Source of the DNA: Pedobacter sp. UBA2067
Lineage (GTDB): Bacteria; Bacteroidota; Bacteroidia; Sphingobacteriales; Sphingobacteriaceae
Length of the DNA: 16,007 nt
Direction: 5' to 3'
NCBI GenBank assembly: GCA_002333205.1
Contig: DDAD01000157.1
Span: 12,907 to 28,913 of the forward strand
Shown here piece by piece: positions 7,516 to 15,882 of the stretch. The notes under the pieces were generated by a model. That model did no database searches, was not told the DNA's origin, and saw only the letters and a program-made list of their open reading frames with translations. Each line of letters opens with the position of its first letter. Within the stretch, counting starts at the first letter, position 1. Made by a program: the position numbers and the translations under genes.

Positions 7516-8730
7516 TTACAAATGATGATTCAAACTTTCCTCTAAGAACGGGTGGTTCTTAGCAATCAACGGTCGCTTGCTTAAAGCACTTAAGACTGCA
7601 AAGGTAAACAATCCGACAAAACCAGCTGCTATACCTACTTCAATAAATCCAAATCCATTGTGGCTTTCTACAGATCCAGGCATAATCATCTGATATAAAT
7701 CTACCCAGTGGCCACAAATAATAAGGATGGACACGGTTAGAAGCACATTTTCACTACGCTTGTTGTCTCTGTCCATTAACAAGAACACTGGCACCAAGAA
7801 GTTTAAAAGGAGGTTCAGATAAAACCAGAACTTGTAGTATTCAAAACGTTTGTAGAAATAAACGGTCTCTTCCGGCATGTTTGCATAGTAGATCAATAAG
7901 AACTGACAGAACCAGGTATAGGTCCAGAAGATTGAGAAACCGAAGATAAACTGTCCAAGGTTGTGTAGGTGACTGCTGTTAACCCAAGGCATGTAACCTG
8001 ATTTTTTAAGAAGAATCAAAATTACAGCAATTGCTGCTAAGCAGGAAACCCACATTGAAGCGAAATTATACCAACCGAACATGGTTGAGAACCAGTGTGC
8101 CTCAATAGACATGATGGTATCAAAAGCAAAGATCGGAGTGGTAAATCCGTAAAGTGCAAGGAACACAACCGCATATTTGAAGTTCTTGTTGTAATAGTTT
8201 AACCCACCTTCTAAATCTTCGTTCACAGAGTTTTTAGCAAACATTACTGCAAAGAAGCTATAGATAGCAAGGAAAATTAGCTCACGGAACATGAAGAATG
8301 GTACATTCAGGAAGTCTGATTTACCAGCAATCATTTTATCGTAGTGCTCCGAGCTTGGATCGGTAAGTCCTGGAGCATTCCAGTGATGATAAAGGTTGTG
8401 TGTATATAAACCGACACCAATAACTACCAATAGTACGACTGCAGCCAAGGGCAGTGTTCTTGCCATCGCCTGAGGTACACGAAGGATTGACGCCGACCAA
8501 CCTGCCTGTGCAACATATTGAAGCGCCAGGAAGAAAGCACCCGACATACACACGAATGCAAAGTAATAGGCCATTAATAACAGGTTTGCAAATGTCCTTT
8601 CATGAAGTTCATGATCGGAAAGACCATATCCAATTGCAGCCAATCCGATAACGATGCCAACAATGCTTAACATTTTTGGTTTGCCCGTAAATTCGAACTG
8701 CTCAGTAAAATTATAATTATGAGTTCCCAT
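7516..8730 (-). CDS. actF: Alternative complex III subunit ActF (NrfD-like, integral membrane)
   Basis: This 404-residue protein has about ten predicted helices and is a relative of ActC/NrfD (Bacteroidota quinol:cytochrome c oxidoreductase 'quinone-binding subunit 2'). Recognisable stretches are LLMAYYFAFVCMSGAFFLAL (residues 51-70), an N-terminal half ending in a periplasmic or cytoplasmic loop with THNLYHHW (109-116), and SIEAHWFSTMFGWYNFASMW (about 209-228). In solved alternative complex III structures ActF forms the membrane core with ActC and is a candidate proton-translocating subunit; no cofactor is expected. The gene starts 22 bases after actE and ends 63 bases before coxB, so the last act gene and the oxidase genes are in one array. 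Family assignment is by size, helix content and position as well as sequence pattern. Confidence 0.9.
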   Translation of the reverse strand: MGTHNYNFTEQFEFTGKPKMLSIVGIVIGLAAIGYGLSDHELHERTFANLLLMAYYFAFVCMSGAFFLALQYVAQAGWSASILRVPQAMARTLPLAAVVLLVVIGVGLYTHNLYHHWNAPGLTDPSSEHYDKMIAGKSDFLNVPFFMFRELIFLAIYSFFAVMFAKNSVNEDLEGGLNYYNKNFKYAVVFLALYGFTTPIFAFDTIMSIEAHWFSTMFGWYNFASMWVSCLAAIAVILILLKKSGYMPWVNSSHLHNLGQFIFGFSIFWTYTWFCQFLLIYYANMPEETVYFYKRFEYYKFWFYLNLLLNFLVPVFLLMDRDNKRSENVLLTVSILIICGHWVDLYQMIMPGSVESHNGFGFIEVGIAAGFVGLFTFAVLSALSKRPLIAKNHPFLEESLNHHL

Positions 8731-8752
8731 TTATCTCTTGCTTTTCTATTAT

Positions 8753-9334
8753 TTATTTTTGTTGTAATCTCTGAACCCACATCACCACTCTCCAACGTTC
8801 TTCAGGAGTTAATTGCGAGGCATGTGAACCCATGTTATTTAAACCATACATAATAGTATGGTAGATTTTACCTGCAGACAGATCTTTCATCTGTCCACCT
8901 CTTGAGGATGCAGCATCACCATGATAAGCAGGAACACCACTATATTTTTCAATTTGAACCAGGTGACCTTTACCATCTCCTTCGTCACCGTGACAAGGGC
9001 TACAGAATACGGTATAGTATTTTTTACCTGATAACAGGTTTTGATCATTCACTTCCAGCGGATTTACAAGCTCACGACCTGCTGCTTCATAACCTTCTTT
9101 GGTATTTGCATATTCGTAACGTACGAAACCAATTGGCTCTGTATTTGGTGGCGGCGTTTGTGCCGTCATGCCGTTTGCAAAATTCTTGTTTGGCTTGTCG
9201 TAGTCAGGAGCCAGCGGATCATACATGTTTCTCGCATACTCCAGGCCGGTGCTTCGCTTGTTATCACATGAAGAAAGTGATGCAACAAAAGCTAGGGCAA
9301 AAAACGCGGCGTAAACTATCTTATTTTTATTCAT
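8753..9334 (-). CDS. actE: Alternative complex III subunit ActE (monoheme cytochrome c lipoprotein)
   Basis: Taken from the ATG at 9334, this is a 193-residue protein with a short basic n-region (MNKNK), a hydrophobic stretch and a lipobox ending at Cys23 (SLSSC), so it should be a lipid-anchored periplasmic protein. A single class I cytochrome c domain has the heme motif CSPCH (Cys111, Cys114, His115) and a probable axial Met168 (NNMGSHASQLTPEE). In alternative complex III, ActE is the monoheme subunit and probably the exit point for electrons toward the oxidase. The last eight bases of actD (ATGAATAA) include this ATG, so the genes overlap and are probably translationally coupled. An in-frame ATG three codons upstream (9343) would add MLA; I prefer 9334 because it gives a normal lipoprotein n-region. 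Identity is supported by gene order (actD-actE-actF). Confidence 0.93.
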   Translation of the reverse strand: MNKNKIVYAAFFALAFVASLSSCDNKRSTGLEYARNMYDPLAPDYDKPNKNFANGMTAQTPPPNTEPIGFVRYEYANTKEGYEAAGRELVNPLEVNDQNLLSGKKYYTVFCSPCHGDEGDGKGHLVQIEKYSGVPAYHGDAASSRGGQMKDLSAGKIYHTIMYGLNNMGSHASQLTPEERWRVVMWVQRLQQK

Positions 9335-9863
9335 AGCTAACATACTTTCTTTCGTTATATTTTATCTCTAAAGCGCCTGCTTCTTTTAATAAATTATCTA
9401 TTTTACTGTGTTCCGGATTCTGTGCAGCATCAATCGCAATGATAAATCTGTCGTCCGTTGCTCTTAGGTCCATCACTCTTGGTGCTCTTCCTGGAAACAT
9501 GTGTGAGGATGCATAATAGGATCCAACCAAACCAAACGCACAAAACAGAATGGTTAACTCGAAAGTAATTGGAATAAAATCCGGTAATGCAAAGTGTGGC
9601 TTACCACCGATATTAATAGGCCAGTCCACTGCTGCAGCGTAGTACACGAAAGACAGCATGGTGATGGTTCCGGTAATTCCGAAGAAGAATGCGGCGATAT
9701 CCAGTCTTGATCTTTTCACACCAAGTTTGGCTTCGATACCGTGAATCGGCATAGGCGTATACACATCATGTATCTTTATGTTGTTCTCCTGCAACTTCTC
9801 AATGCCATGCATCATTTCGTCAGGATCACCAAAACTGCCTAATATATATTTGATATTACCCAT
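9327..9863 (-). CDS. actD: Alternative complex III subunit ActD (DUF3341)
   Basis: This 178-residue protein has a soluble N-terminal part, the DUF3341 hallmark VYTPMPIHGIE (34-44), and two hydrophobic helices at about 55-79 and 100-117. A cytoplasmic C-terminal domain of about 55 residues follows. In known alternative complex III structures ActD is a two-helix subunit without a cofactor that contacts the membrane core. The opening segment ILGSFGDPDEMMHGIEKLQ resembles a ferredoxin-like fold that gauges or clamps the cytoplasmic face; this is inference from the family. The start is 2 bases after the actC stop and the stop overlaps the actE ATG, a tightly packed arrangement that implies coordinated translation. 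Nothing is missing or truncated. Confidence 0.92.
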   Translation of the reverse strand: MGNIKYILGSFGDPDEMMHGIEKLQENNIKIHDVYTPMPIHGIEAKLGVKRSRLDIAAFFFGITGTITMLSFVYYAAAVDWPINIGGKPHFALPDFIPITFELTILFCAFGLVGSYYASSHMFPGRAPRVMDLRATDDRFIIAIDAAQNPEHSKIDNLLKEAGALEIKYNERKYVSYE

Positions 9864-9865
9864 TG

Positions 9866-11338
9866 TTATAATTTTGCGTATTGTTCTTGATTAACACTAT
9901 CAAACTTCTCTAAAGAGTCTACGTATTCTGTTACGTATTCTTTGCTAACATGACCTTCTTTGATCTGTTCCATTTTCGACTGCTCACTTGCTGTTTTCAG
10001 TAGTAACTTCACCTCTGCCATCGCAATTGAAGGCATAACCCTTAAGAACAACAGGAATAAGGTAAAGAATAACCCGATCGATCCAACGAATACCGCCACG
10101 TCAACCCATGTTGGGTAGAACATCGCCCAGCTAGACGGAAGGTAGTCACGGTGTAATGAAATCACGATGATTACAAAACGCTCGAACCACATACCGATGT
10201 TAACGATAATTGATAATACCCATGACAATGGAATGTTTGTTCTAACCTTTTTGAACCACATTAACTGTGTCATTAGGATGTTACAGCCATACATCATACA
10301 TGCAGCCCACCAGTAAGGACCGGTAAACCTGGTCATAAAAGTATATTGTTCGTATTCAACCTGTGAGTAGTATGCAATAAAGAACTCCGTAAGGTAAGCA
10401 ACACCTACGATTGAACCAGTTACAAGAATAATCTTGTTCATCGACTCAATGTGGAACATGGTGATATAGTTCTCTAAGCCTAATACTTTACGGGTGATCA
10501 ACAATAGCGTTTGTACCATTGCGAATCCGGAGAAGATCGCACCCGCAACGAAGTATGGCGGGAAGATCGTGGTATGCCATCCAGGAATTACGGATGTTGC
10601 AAAGTCCATAGATACAATCGTGTGTACAGAAAGTACAAGTGGTGTAGCTATACCGGCAAGGATCAGCGAAACCGCCTCAAAACGTTGCCAGGTTTTTACG
10701 TTACCGGTCCATCCAAAAGAAAGGATAGAATAGATTCTACGTCTTACACCTACCGCACGGTCACGGATGGTTGCAATATCCGGAAGTAATCCAGTGTACC
10801 AGAATAATAATGATACAGAGAAGTACGTAGAGATCGCAAACATATCCCATACCAGTGGTGAGTTAAAGTTAACCCAAAGAGAACCGAACTGGTTTGGCAA
10901 TGGAAGTACCCAGTAAGCTAACCATGGTCTACCCATGTGTGATACAACGTAGGTTGCCGCACAGATAACCGCGAAGATCGTCATCGCCTCTGCCGAACGG
11001 TTAATCGAGTTCCTCCAGTTTTGGCGGAAAAGCAATAGTACTGCTGAGATTAGTGTACCTGCGTGACCGATACCAACCCACCATACGAAACCGGTGATAT
11101 CCCATGCCCAGCCTACTGTTTTGTTCAGACCCCAAGATCCGATACCATTCCAGAAAGTGTAACTTACAGCAAACAGCCATAAACAAGCACCTAATGCTGA
11201 AACGATAAATCCTATCCACCATGCCTTGTTTGGCTTGTTCTCTACCGGGCTTAGAATATCGTCTGTGATCTTAGCAAACGTGATATCATTACCGGTGATT
11301 AATGGCTCTCTTAATATTGATTCCTTATGTCCTGACAT
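9866..11338 (-). CDS. actC: Alternative complex III subunit ActC (NrfD/PsrC-like, quinol-binding)
   Basis: This 490-residue polytopic protein has about ten predicted helices and belongs to the NrfD/PsrC family. It opens with a soluble tail of about 38 residues. The loop SHMGRPWLAYWVLPLPN (133-149, His134) and WVNFNSPLVWDMFAIS (155-170, Asp165) are conserved features of this subunit. By family knowledge, residues in this area line the quinol site near the Fe-S domain of ActB. ActC oxidises menaquinol and passes electrons to ActB, possibly with proton translocation. Helix-rich segments continue to about 435, followed by a charged C-terminal tail (440-490). The gene begins 23 bases after the actB stop, and actD starts 2 bases after its stop. 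The reading frame is intact with the expected length. Confidence 0.93.
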   Translation of the reverse strand: MSGHKESILREPLITGNDITFAKITDDILSPVENKPNKAWWIGFIVSALGACLWLFAVSYTFWNGIGSWGLNKTVGWAWDITGFVWWVGIGHAGTLISAVLLLFRQNWRNSINRSAEAMTIFAVICAATYVVSHMGRPWLAYWVLPLPNQFGSLWVNFNSPLVWDMFAISTYFSVSLLFWYTGLLPDIATIRDRAVGVRRRIYSILSFGWTGNVKTWQRFEAVSLILAGIATPLVLSVHTIVSMDFATSVIPGWHTTIFPPYFVAGAIFSGFAMVQTLLLITRKVLGLENYITMFHIESMNKIILVTGSIVGVAYLTEFFIAYYSQVEYEQYTFMTRFTGPYWWAACMMYGCNILMTQLMWFKKVRTNIPLSWVLSIIVNIGMWFERFVIIVISLHRDYLPSSWAMFYPTWVDVAVFVGSIGLFFTLFLLFLRVMPSIAMAEVKLLLKTASEQSKMEQIKEGHVSKEYVTEYVDSLEKFDSVNQEQYAKL

Positions 11339-11361
11339 AATTTATTTTCTTTAATATCAGC

Positions 11362-12171
11362 TTACGCTTGTATTGTTGTACCTGTATTTCTAATTTTTGT
11401 CATGTATCCTACTCCAGGCTGCGTGTTGATCTCTTCAAGCACATAGTAAACACGCTCACTGCGTAATGCTTTTGAAACTTCAGATTCTGGATCGTTACCG
11501 TCACCGAAAATGATCGCATTTGCCGGACAAGCTTGTTGACATGCCATTTTGATGTCGCCATCTCTTAGTGCACGTTTTTCCAACTTCGCTTCTAATCTTC
11601 CGGTCTGGATTCTTTGAATACACATTGAACATTTCTCCATAACCCCTCTTGAACGAGCAGTTACATCTGGATTCAGAACCAATTGTGTAAACTCATTGTT
11701 CAAATAATTGTCGAAACGTGAATCATTCCAGTAGTTAAACCAGTTGAAACGACGTACTTTATACGGACAGTTGTTCGCACAGTAACGAGTACCTACGCAA
11801 CGGTTATAAGCCATGTGGTTCAAACCATCTGATGAGTGTACCGTTGCAAGAACCGGACAAACCGTCTCACATGGTGCGTGCTCACAGTGCTGACATAACA
11901 TCACCTGGTGAACTACAGATACGTTATCAAGGTTATCAAGCTCTTCTACTTCATGCTCCTCAGTTACTTTTCTGTCACCATCATTTACCGTATAGTAACG
12001 GTCAATGCGGATCCAGTGCATCTCTCTGCGTTTTCTAACCTCATCACGACCAACAACAGGGATATTATTCTCTACGTTACAAGCAACGATACATGAACCG
12101 CAACCGGTACAAGCATTTAAGTCGATTGCCATAACCCAGTTGTGTCCTGGTTTTTCAAAGGTATCCCACAT
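11362..12171 (-). CDS. actB: ActB C-terminal part: Fe-S (4x cluster) domain, separated by a frameshift
   Basis: This 269-codon open frame is the ferredoxin-like domain of ActB. Cys clusters are visible in order: CTGCGSCIVAC (Cys21, 24, 27, 31), CQHCEHAPCETVCP (about 93-106), CVGTRYCANNCPYK (about 125-138), CSMC (about 181-184) and CQQACP (about 210-215). These fit the three [4Fe-4S] clusters and one [3Fe-4S] cluster known for this domain. The Met at 12171 is internal to the natural protein: the same frame is open back to 12271 and encodes the linker FEGRNIIREATF...HKTYD that joins it to the N-terminal domain. There is no ribosome-binding-like sequence before 12171, so separate translation of this piece is doubtful. 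The domain passes electrons from quinol oxidation in ActC to the hemes of ActA. Actual function depends on whether the frameshift is real. Confidence 0.9.
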   Translation of the reverse strand: MWDTFEKPGHNWVMAIDLNACTGCGSCIVACNVENNIPVVGRDEVRKRREMHWIRIDRYYTVNDGDRKVTEEHEVEELDNLDNVSVVHQVMLCQHCEHAPCETVCPVLATVHSSDGLNHMAYNRCVGTRYCANNCPYKVRRFNWFNYWNDSRFDNYLNNEFTQLVLNPDVTARSRGVMEKCSMCIQRIQTGRLEAKLEKRALRDGDIKMACQQACPANAIIFGDGNDPESEVSKALRSERVYYVLEEINTQPGVGYMTKIRNTGTTIQA

Positions 12172-14390
12172 GTCGTAAGTCTTGTGCTTCTCACCGTGGT
12201 TACCAGATCCTGCAGCAGGATTTTTAACGAATTCCTGGAAAGTCGCCTCACGAATAATATTACGTCCTTCGAAAGAGGGTGGGTTTGTGTTTGTGCAAGC
12301 TCATGTCTGCTACCAGTCTTTTCAGTCGTAACGTTAGCCGCATATTGACGCGTACCGTTGTTGAAAGAAAGGAAAGGATAAGCATTCTGACCTACAGCAT
12401 TACCAGCTGCACCAGCTTTAGATCTACCGTAACCTAATGCGATAGAAGCTGTACCTACAGCCTGACCTGGCTGAATCAATACCGGAAGCTCAATGGTATA
12501 ACCATTTGCAGCTTTAACCGAAACAACGTCAAATTCATTGTAACCTAATTTCTCAGCAAACTTAGGCGCTAATGCAATGTAGTTGTCCCAGGTTACCTTG
12601 GTAACTGAATCTGGTAACTCCTGCAGGTAAGCGTTATTGGCATAACGGCCATCTCCAATTGCATTGTTTTCATAGATATGCAACTCGATGTCTTTTGCAA
12701 GTGCTTTGCTTGTATTTAGTACAGATGGTACAACTGAAGCAAGTGACATGCTGAACGTGTAAGTACCAGCTGGTTTTGGAACCGCTGCATACACTACGCC
12801 AGACTGTAACACATCGTTCCAGCTCTTACCAAATAGTGGCAGTACATTTTTCTCCCAGTTGTTACGAACATACTGGTAGTATTCAACTACAGGGTTGTTA
12901 GACCAGATCAATAAACTCTGCTCTGCCTGTCTTGAATTGAAGATCGGGTTAATGGTTGGCTGAACGATGGTATAGTATCCTTCGTAAACGCTAGCATCAC
13001 CCCATGACTCCAGGTAATTTTGATTAATCGCGATAACATCACAGAAAGCAGCAGTTTCATCAGCTCTGTCAGCAAAAGAAACTTTAAGCGAAACTTTCTT
13101 CATGCCATCAGCGAATGCTTTAGCATTGAACGAGTCGTAAGCAGGATTAGCATTCATTACGAATACAGCACCAACCTCTCCCCTATTTACTTCATTAACG
13201 AATTCTGCATAAGCAGCATCGTTACCTGCATAACGTCTGCAAGGTGTATCTAAATCAATGGTTGTACCATAACTGCCAATTGCAGAGTTAATGGCATTAA
13301 CCAGAATCTGTGTAGAAACATCATTTGAACCACAAACAACAAGACCACGGCCCTTCATTTGTGCAAGCTCTTTACCAGCTAACTTAATTGCTTTTTCAGC
13401 AGCAGTATTGTTCGGCAATACACCACCAGCAAGGTTGTTACCCGTAATTGCATTATATAAGGTAATTAAAGCAGGACCTTCTTCAGACAATTTGATTGGA
13501 AGACGCGTATCTGCGTTAGTACCTGTTAAGCTCATGCCAGCCTCAAACTGAATGTGACGCGACATTTTACCTTTTGATAAGCTCGTGTTGTTCCTGTTAG
13601 AAACATACTGTGAAGTAAATTCTTCACCGCTGATCCATGTACCAAGGAAATCGGCACCAAAACTTACAATCAGATCTGCTTTATCAAAGTTATATTTAGG
13701 AAGAACCGCTTTACCAAAGCTGTTCTCATTTGCCTTAATGATACCAGTATAAGAAACCGGATCATATTGAATATGTGCAGTGTTAGGGTATGCTTTAATG
13801 AAGTCCGCAATTACCGCTAAAGTTGACGGGCTGTTTACGCTCGAAGAAACAATACGGATCTTTTTACCGGAAGCCTGAACTTTTGCAAGCTCCGCTTTTA
13901 CATACTCATCTACTTTAGACCAGGTCGTTTCCTGATTCTTAAGTACAGGGGCCTTTAATTTCGAGATGTCGTACAAATCCAACACAGATGCCTGTGCTTG
14001 TGGGTTAGTACCCTGGCTGTAAACACCAGCATTTGGATTTGGTTCAATCTTAATCGGACGACCTTCTCTGGTTTTCACCAATACACTCTGTCCGTTAAAA
14101 CTAGATACATAATAGTTTGGTATTCCAGGAATTACATCTTCCGGCTTTACCAGGTACGGAATTGACTTGTGAACAGGCGCAGGCTGACAAGCAGCAAGCG
14201 TTACTGCACCAAGACCGAAACCTAGCGCCTTTAAAAAGTCGCGGCGCGGAGTTACCGTACTTAATCCTGCTTCATTTAAAACATCTTCTATTGGAAGGGG
14301 CTCAGCAAATTCGTTTTTGTTGTTTTCAACAAATTCGGGAGTGCTTTTAAACTCCTCTAAGCCTTTCCAGTATTTTTTATTGCTTTCCAT
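12117..14390 (-). CDS. actB: ActB N-terminal part: molybdopterin-oxidoreductase-like domain, frame lost near 12272
   Basis: This open frame of 757 codons carries about 706 residues of true ActB and then about 50 out-of-frame residues that end at 12117. Near the N-terminus is a Tat-like signal, RRDFLKALGFGLG (49-61), followed by LAACQP with Cys68 in a lipobox position. That pattern is known for the 'TAT-variant-translocated' ActB family. The rest resembles the catalytic fold of the complex iron-sulfur molybdoenzymes. In ActB that fold binds no molybdopterin and serves as scaffold beside the multiheme and Fe-S domains. Conserved end-of-domain sequence is TGSRHELAQTQTHP (about 687-700); right after it the frame diverges. 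It starts 44 bases after actA. Read as written, the polypeptide would lack the Fe-S domain and electron transfer from quinol would fail. Confidence 0.9.
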   Translation of the reverse strand: MESNKKYWKGLEEFKSTPEFVENNKNEFAEPLPIEDVLNEAGLSTVTPRRDFLKALGFGLGAVTLAACQPAPVHKSIPYLVKPEDVIPGIPNYYVSSFNGQSVLVKTREGRPIKIEPNPNAGVYSQGTNPQAQASVLDLYDISKLKAPVLKNQETTWSKVDEYVKAELAKVQASGKKIRIVSSSVNSPSTLAVIADFIKAYPNTAHIQYDPVSYTGIIKANENSFGKAVLPKYNFDKADLIVSFGADFLGTWISGEEFTSQYVSNRNNTSLSKGKMSRHIQFEAGMSLTGTNADTRLPIKLSEEGPALITLYNAITGNNLAGGVLPNNTAAEKAIKLAGKELAQMKGRGLVVCGSNDVSTQILVNAINSAIGSYGTTIDLDTPCRRYAGNDAAYAEFVNEVNRGEVGAVFVMNANPAYDSFNAKAFADGMKKVSLKVSFADRADETAAFCDVIAINQNYLESWGDASVYEGYYTIVQPTINPIFNSRQAEQSLLIWSNNPVVEYYQYVRNNWEKNVLPLFGKSWNDVLQSGVVYAAVPKPAGTYTFSMSLASVVPSVLNTSKALAKDIELHIYENNAIGDGRYANNAYLQELPDSVTKVTWDNYIALAPKFAEKLGYNEFDVVSVKAANGYTIELPVLIQPGQAVGTASIALGYGRSKAGAAGNAVGQNAYPFLSFNNGTRQYAANVTTEKTGSRHELAQTQTHPLSKDVILFVRRLSRNSLKILLQDLVTTVRSTRLTTCGIPLKNQDTTGLWQST

Positions 14391-14434
14391 TTAAGCTATA
14401 TTACTGTTAATCGAACGTTCTTAACTAAACTCTA

Positions 14435-15727
14435 TTAATAATGACATTTACCACACTCCAGACCACCAAGTGATGCAGGGGTAATTTTCTCACCTTTTTT
14501 GATTTTTTCATGTGCTTCTATAATCTTGTTATAGTAGCCATTGTCCTTAACGTCCAACTCGGCTTCCTTGTGGCAGTTAATACACCATTTCATCGTTAAA
14601 GGTGAATATTGATAAATTTCTTCCATGGTATCAACCGGACCGTGGCATGCAAAACACACTGGCTCATTTGGTTGTAGACCTTTTTCTTTACGAATCGCCT
14701 GCTCACCTACAACTACGTGTTGTGAGTGGTTGAAGTAAGCGAAATCTGGAAGATTGTGAACGCGAACCCACTCAACCGGCTTCTCTTTAGATTTATCGTA
14801 CGACATTTTATCTGCATCGTAACCTAAAGCATTATAGATCTTTTGAATTTCCGGAGAAATGTTTCCATCATTGTTATCCCTGCCTTGAACAGCCTTGTGA
14901 CAGTTCATACATACGTTTAGTGATGGAATGGTTGCATTTTTAGACTTGAATGCACCAGAGTGACAGTATTGACAGTCAATCTGATTAACACCTGCGTGTA
15001 ACTCGTGAGAGAACTTAATTGGCTGAACCGGCTGGTAACCAGTGTGAACACCAGTATTCCACATGCCCATCCACCCGAAAGTACTTAGCGTAGCTACGAT
15101 ACAAAGGATAAAGAAGAAGATAAACTTCTTGTTTTTAAACAACTGACCAATACCTTGTAATAAAGGAACTTTTTCAGCCTCTACAATTACAACACCTTGT
15201 TTTTGCAAAATCAGGCGCTCTAACATTTTGATTGCGCGGGCTAATACCACCAACACAATAATAGAGATCAGGATCACTGCAATTACCCCTGCAATAGAGA
15301 AGCTAGACACTTCCTGTTGCGCAGCAGCACCAGCAGCATCACCCTCTTTCTTAGGCTCACCTGCTTTTACATAAGCAAGAATACTTTTAATCTGAACTTC
15401 AGTTAAAGTCGGGAATGCAGTCATCTCCGCATTTGGATTCCATTTAGAAGCTTCAACGGCCTCTTTATCTCCAGATGCAATTAATGCTGGCGCGTTATTG
15501 ATCCATTTGATCAAAAATGCTTCGTCTTTTGAACCTACGATCGGCTGTAATGCAGGACCAACTAAATCACGATCTAAAGCGTGACATGAAGTACAACGCT
15601 CCTTAAAGATTGTCCTTCCCTCTGTAACATCTTGTGCTTTTGAACCAGAAACTATTAAAACAGATAGAGCCGTAAACATGAATGCGGACTTCCAAACTCT
15701 TCTAATGATCAATGAGATATTCCTCAT
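14435..15727 (-). CDS. actA: Alternative complex III subunit ActA (six-heme cytochrome c)
   Basis: This is a 430-residue periplasmic-facing subunit with an N-terminal signal or anchor (8-28, then SKAQ). A class I cytochrome c domain has CTSCH (45-49) and likely axial Met102 (MTAFP). It is followed by an Ala-rich linker, a helix at about 144-165 and a second helix at about 202-222. The C-terminal multiheme domain has five motifs: CQYCH (252-256), CMNCH (273-277), CFACH (358-362), CINCH (382-386) and CGKCH (425-429). Five hemes in the C-terminal domain match the known ActA pentaheme cytochrome; the extra N-terminal heme makes six. ActA takes electrons from the ActB Fe-S domain and conducts them toward ActE or the oxidase. 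It is the first gene after a 280-base leader with a promoter candidate, so it opens the operon. ATG at 15727 fits the signal peptide. Confidence 0.95.
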   Translation of the reverse strand: MRNISLIIRRVWKSAFMFTALSVLIVSGSKAQDVTEGRTIFKERCTSCHALDRDLVGPALQPIVGSKDEAFLIKWINNAPALIASGDKEAVEASKWNPNAEMTAFPTLTEVQIKSILAYVKAGEPKKEGDAAGAAAQQEVSSFSIAGVIAVILISIIVLVVLARAIKMLERLILQKQGVVIVEAEKVPLLQGIGQLFKNKKFIFFFILCIVATLSTFGWMGMWNTGVHTGYQPVQPIKFSHELHAGVNQIDCQYCHSGAFKSKNATIPSLNVCMNCHKAVQGRDNNDGNISPEIQKIYNALGYDADKMSYDKSKEKPVEWVRVHNLPDFAYFNHSQHVVVGEQAIRKEKGLQPNEPVCFACHGPVDTMEEIYQYSPLTMKWCINCHKEAELDVKDNGYYNKIIEAHEKIKKGEKITPASLGGLECGKCHY

Positions 15728-15808
15728 AATGAGTATTTTAATGCTTTTAATTAAAACTGTATGATTGATCTTGATATTTAATCGAATGCCTAACTATCAA
15801 AACGTGAA

Positions 15809-15842
15809 CAAAAGTAAAGTTTATTAGTATACCAATGACAAA
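15809..15842 (-). promoter_or_regulatory. Bacteroidota-type promoter candidate for the act operon
   Basis: On the minus strand TTTG (15842-15839) is followed after 22 bases by TACTTTTG (15816-15809). This matches the Bacteroidota primary sigma factor consensus TTTG at about -33 and TAnnTTTG at about -7 exactly in both elements. The spacing is at the upper end of the reported range. The predicted start point is near 15802, giving a leader of about 75 bases before the actA ATG. It is the only good match I found upstream of the operon. Confidence 0.6.
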
Positions 15843-15882
15843 TTAATGACAGCATTTTCAATTTATAATCATTCTAAACTAG

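Larger units (their letters stand above)
11362..14390 (-). pseudogene. actB: actB as one gene, broken by a single-base frameshift near 12272
   Basis: The two preceding pieces form one natural gene. In the minus-strand sequence CCCTCTTTCGAAGG the first frame reads HPLSK, whereas the Fe-S domain frame requires HPLFEGR. Adding one T to the TTT run (12272-12274 on the plus strand, AAA) joins them exactly. The span of 3029 bases plus one equals 1010 codons, a 1009-residue protein of the size expected for Bacteroidota ActB, where both domains are fused. The second frame has its first upstream stop at 12301-12303, so the shift lies between about 12271 and 12303. A sequencing or assembly error in the homopolymer is the simplest explanation, since the complex is otherwise intact. 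A real mutation is possible. The heptamer does not match an X_XXY_YYZ slippery site, so programmed frameshifting is unlikely. Confidence 0.75.

Noticed and set aside
11362..12171. Separate ferredoxin-like subunit gene rather than the end of actB
   Set aside because: The frame is open well upstream of its Met and encodes the linker that joins to the N-terminal domain; there is no spacing or translation signal for a new gene.
12264..12280. Programmed -1 frameshift in actB
   Set aside because: The sequence CCTCTTTCG in the actual frame does not form a canonical slippery heptamer, and re-pairing of the P-site tRNA would be poor. A homopolymer deletion is simpler.
14391..14434. GAACGTTC palindrome in the actA-actB gap
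   Set aside because: An eight-base palindrome can occur by chance, and there is no T-run or second copy in the window.
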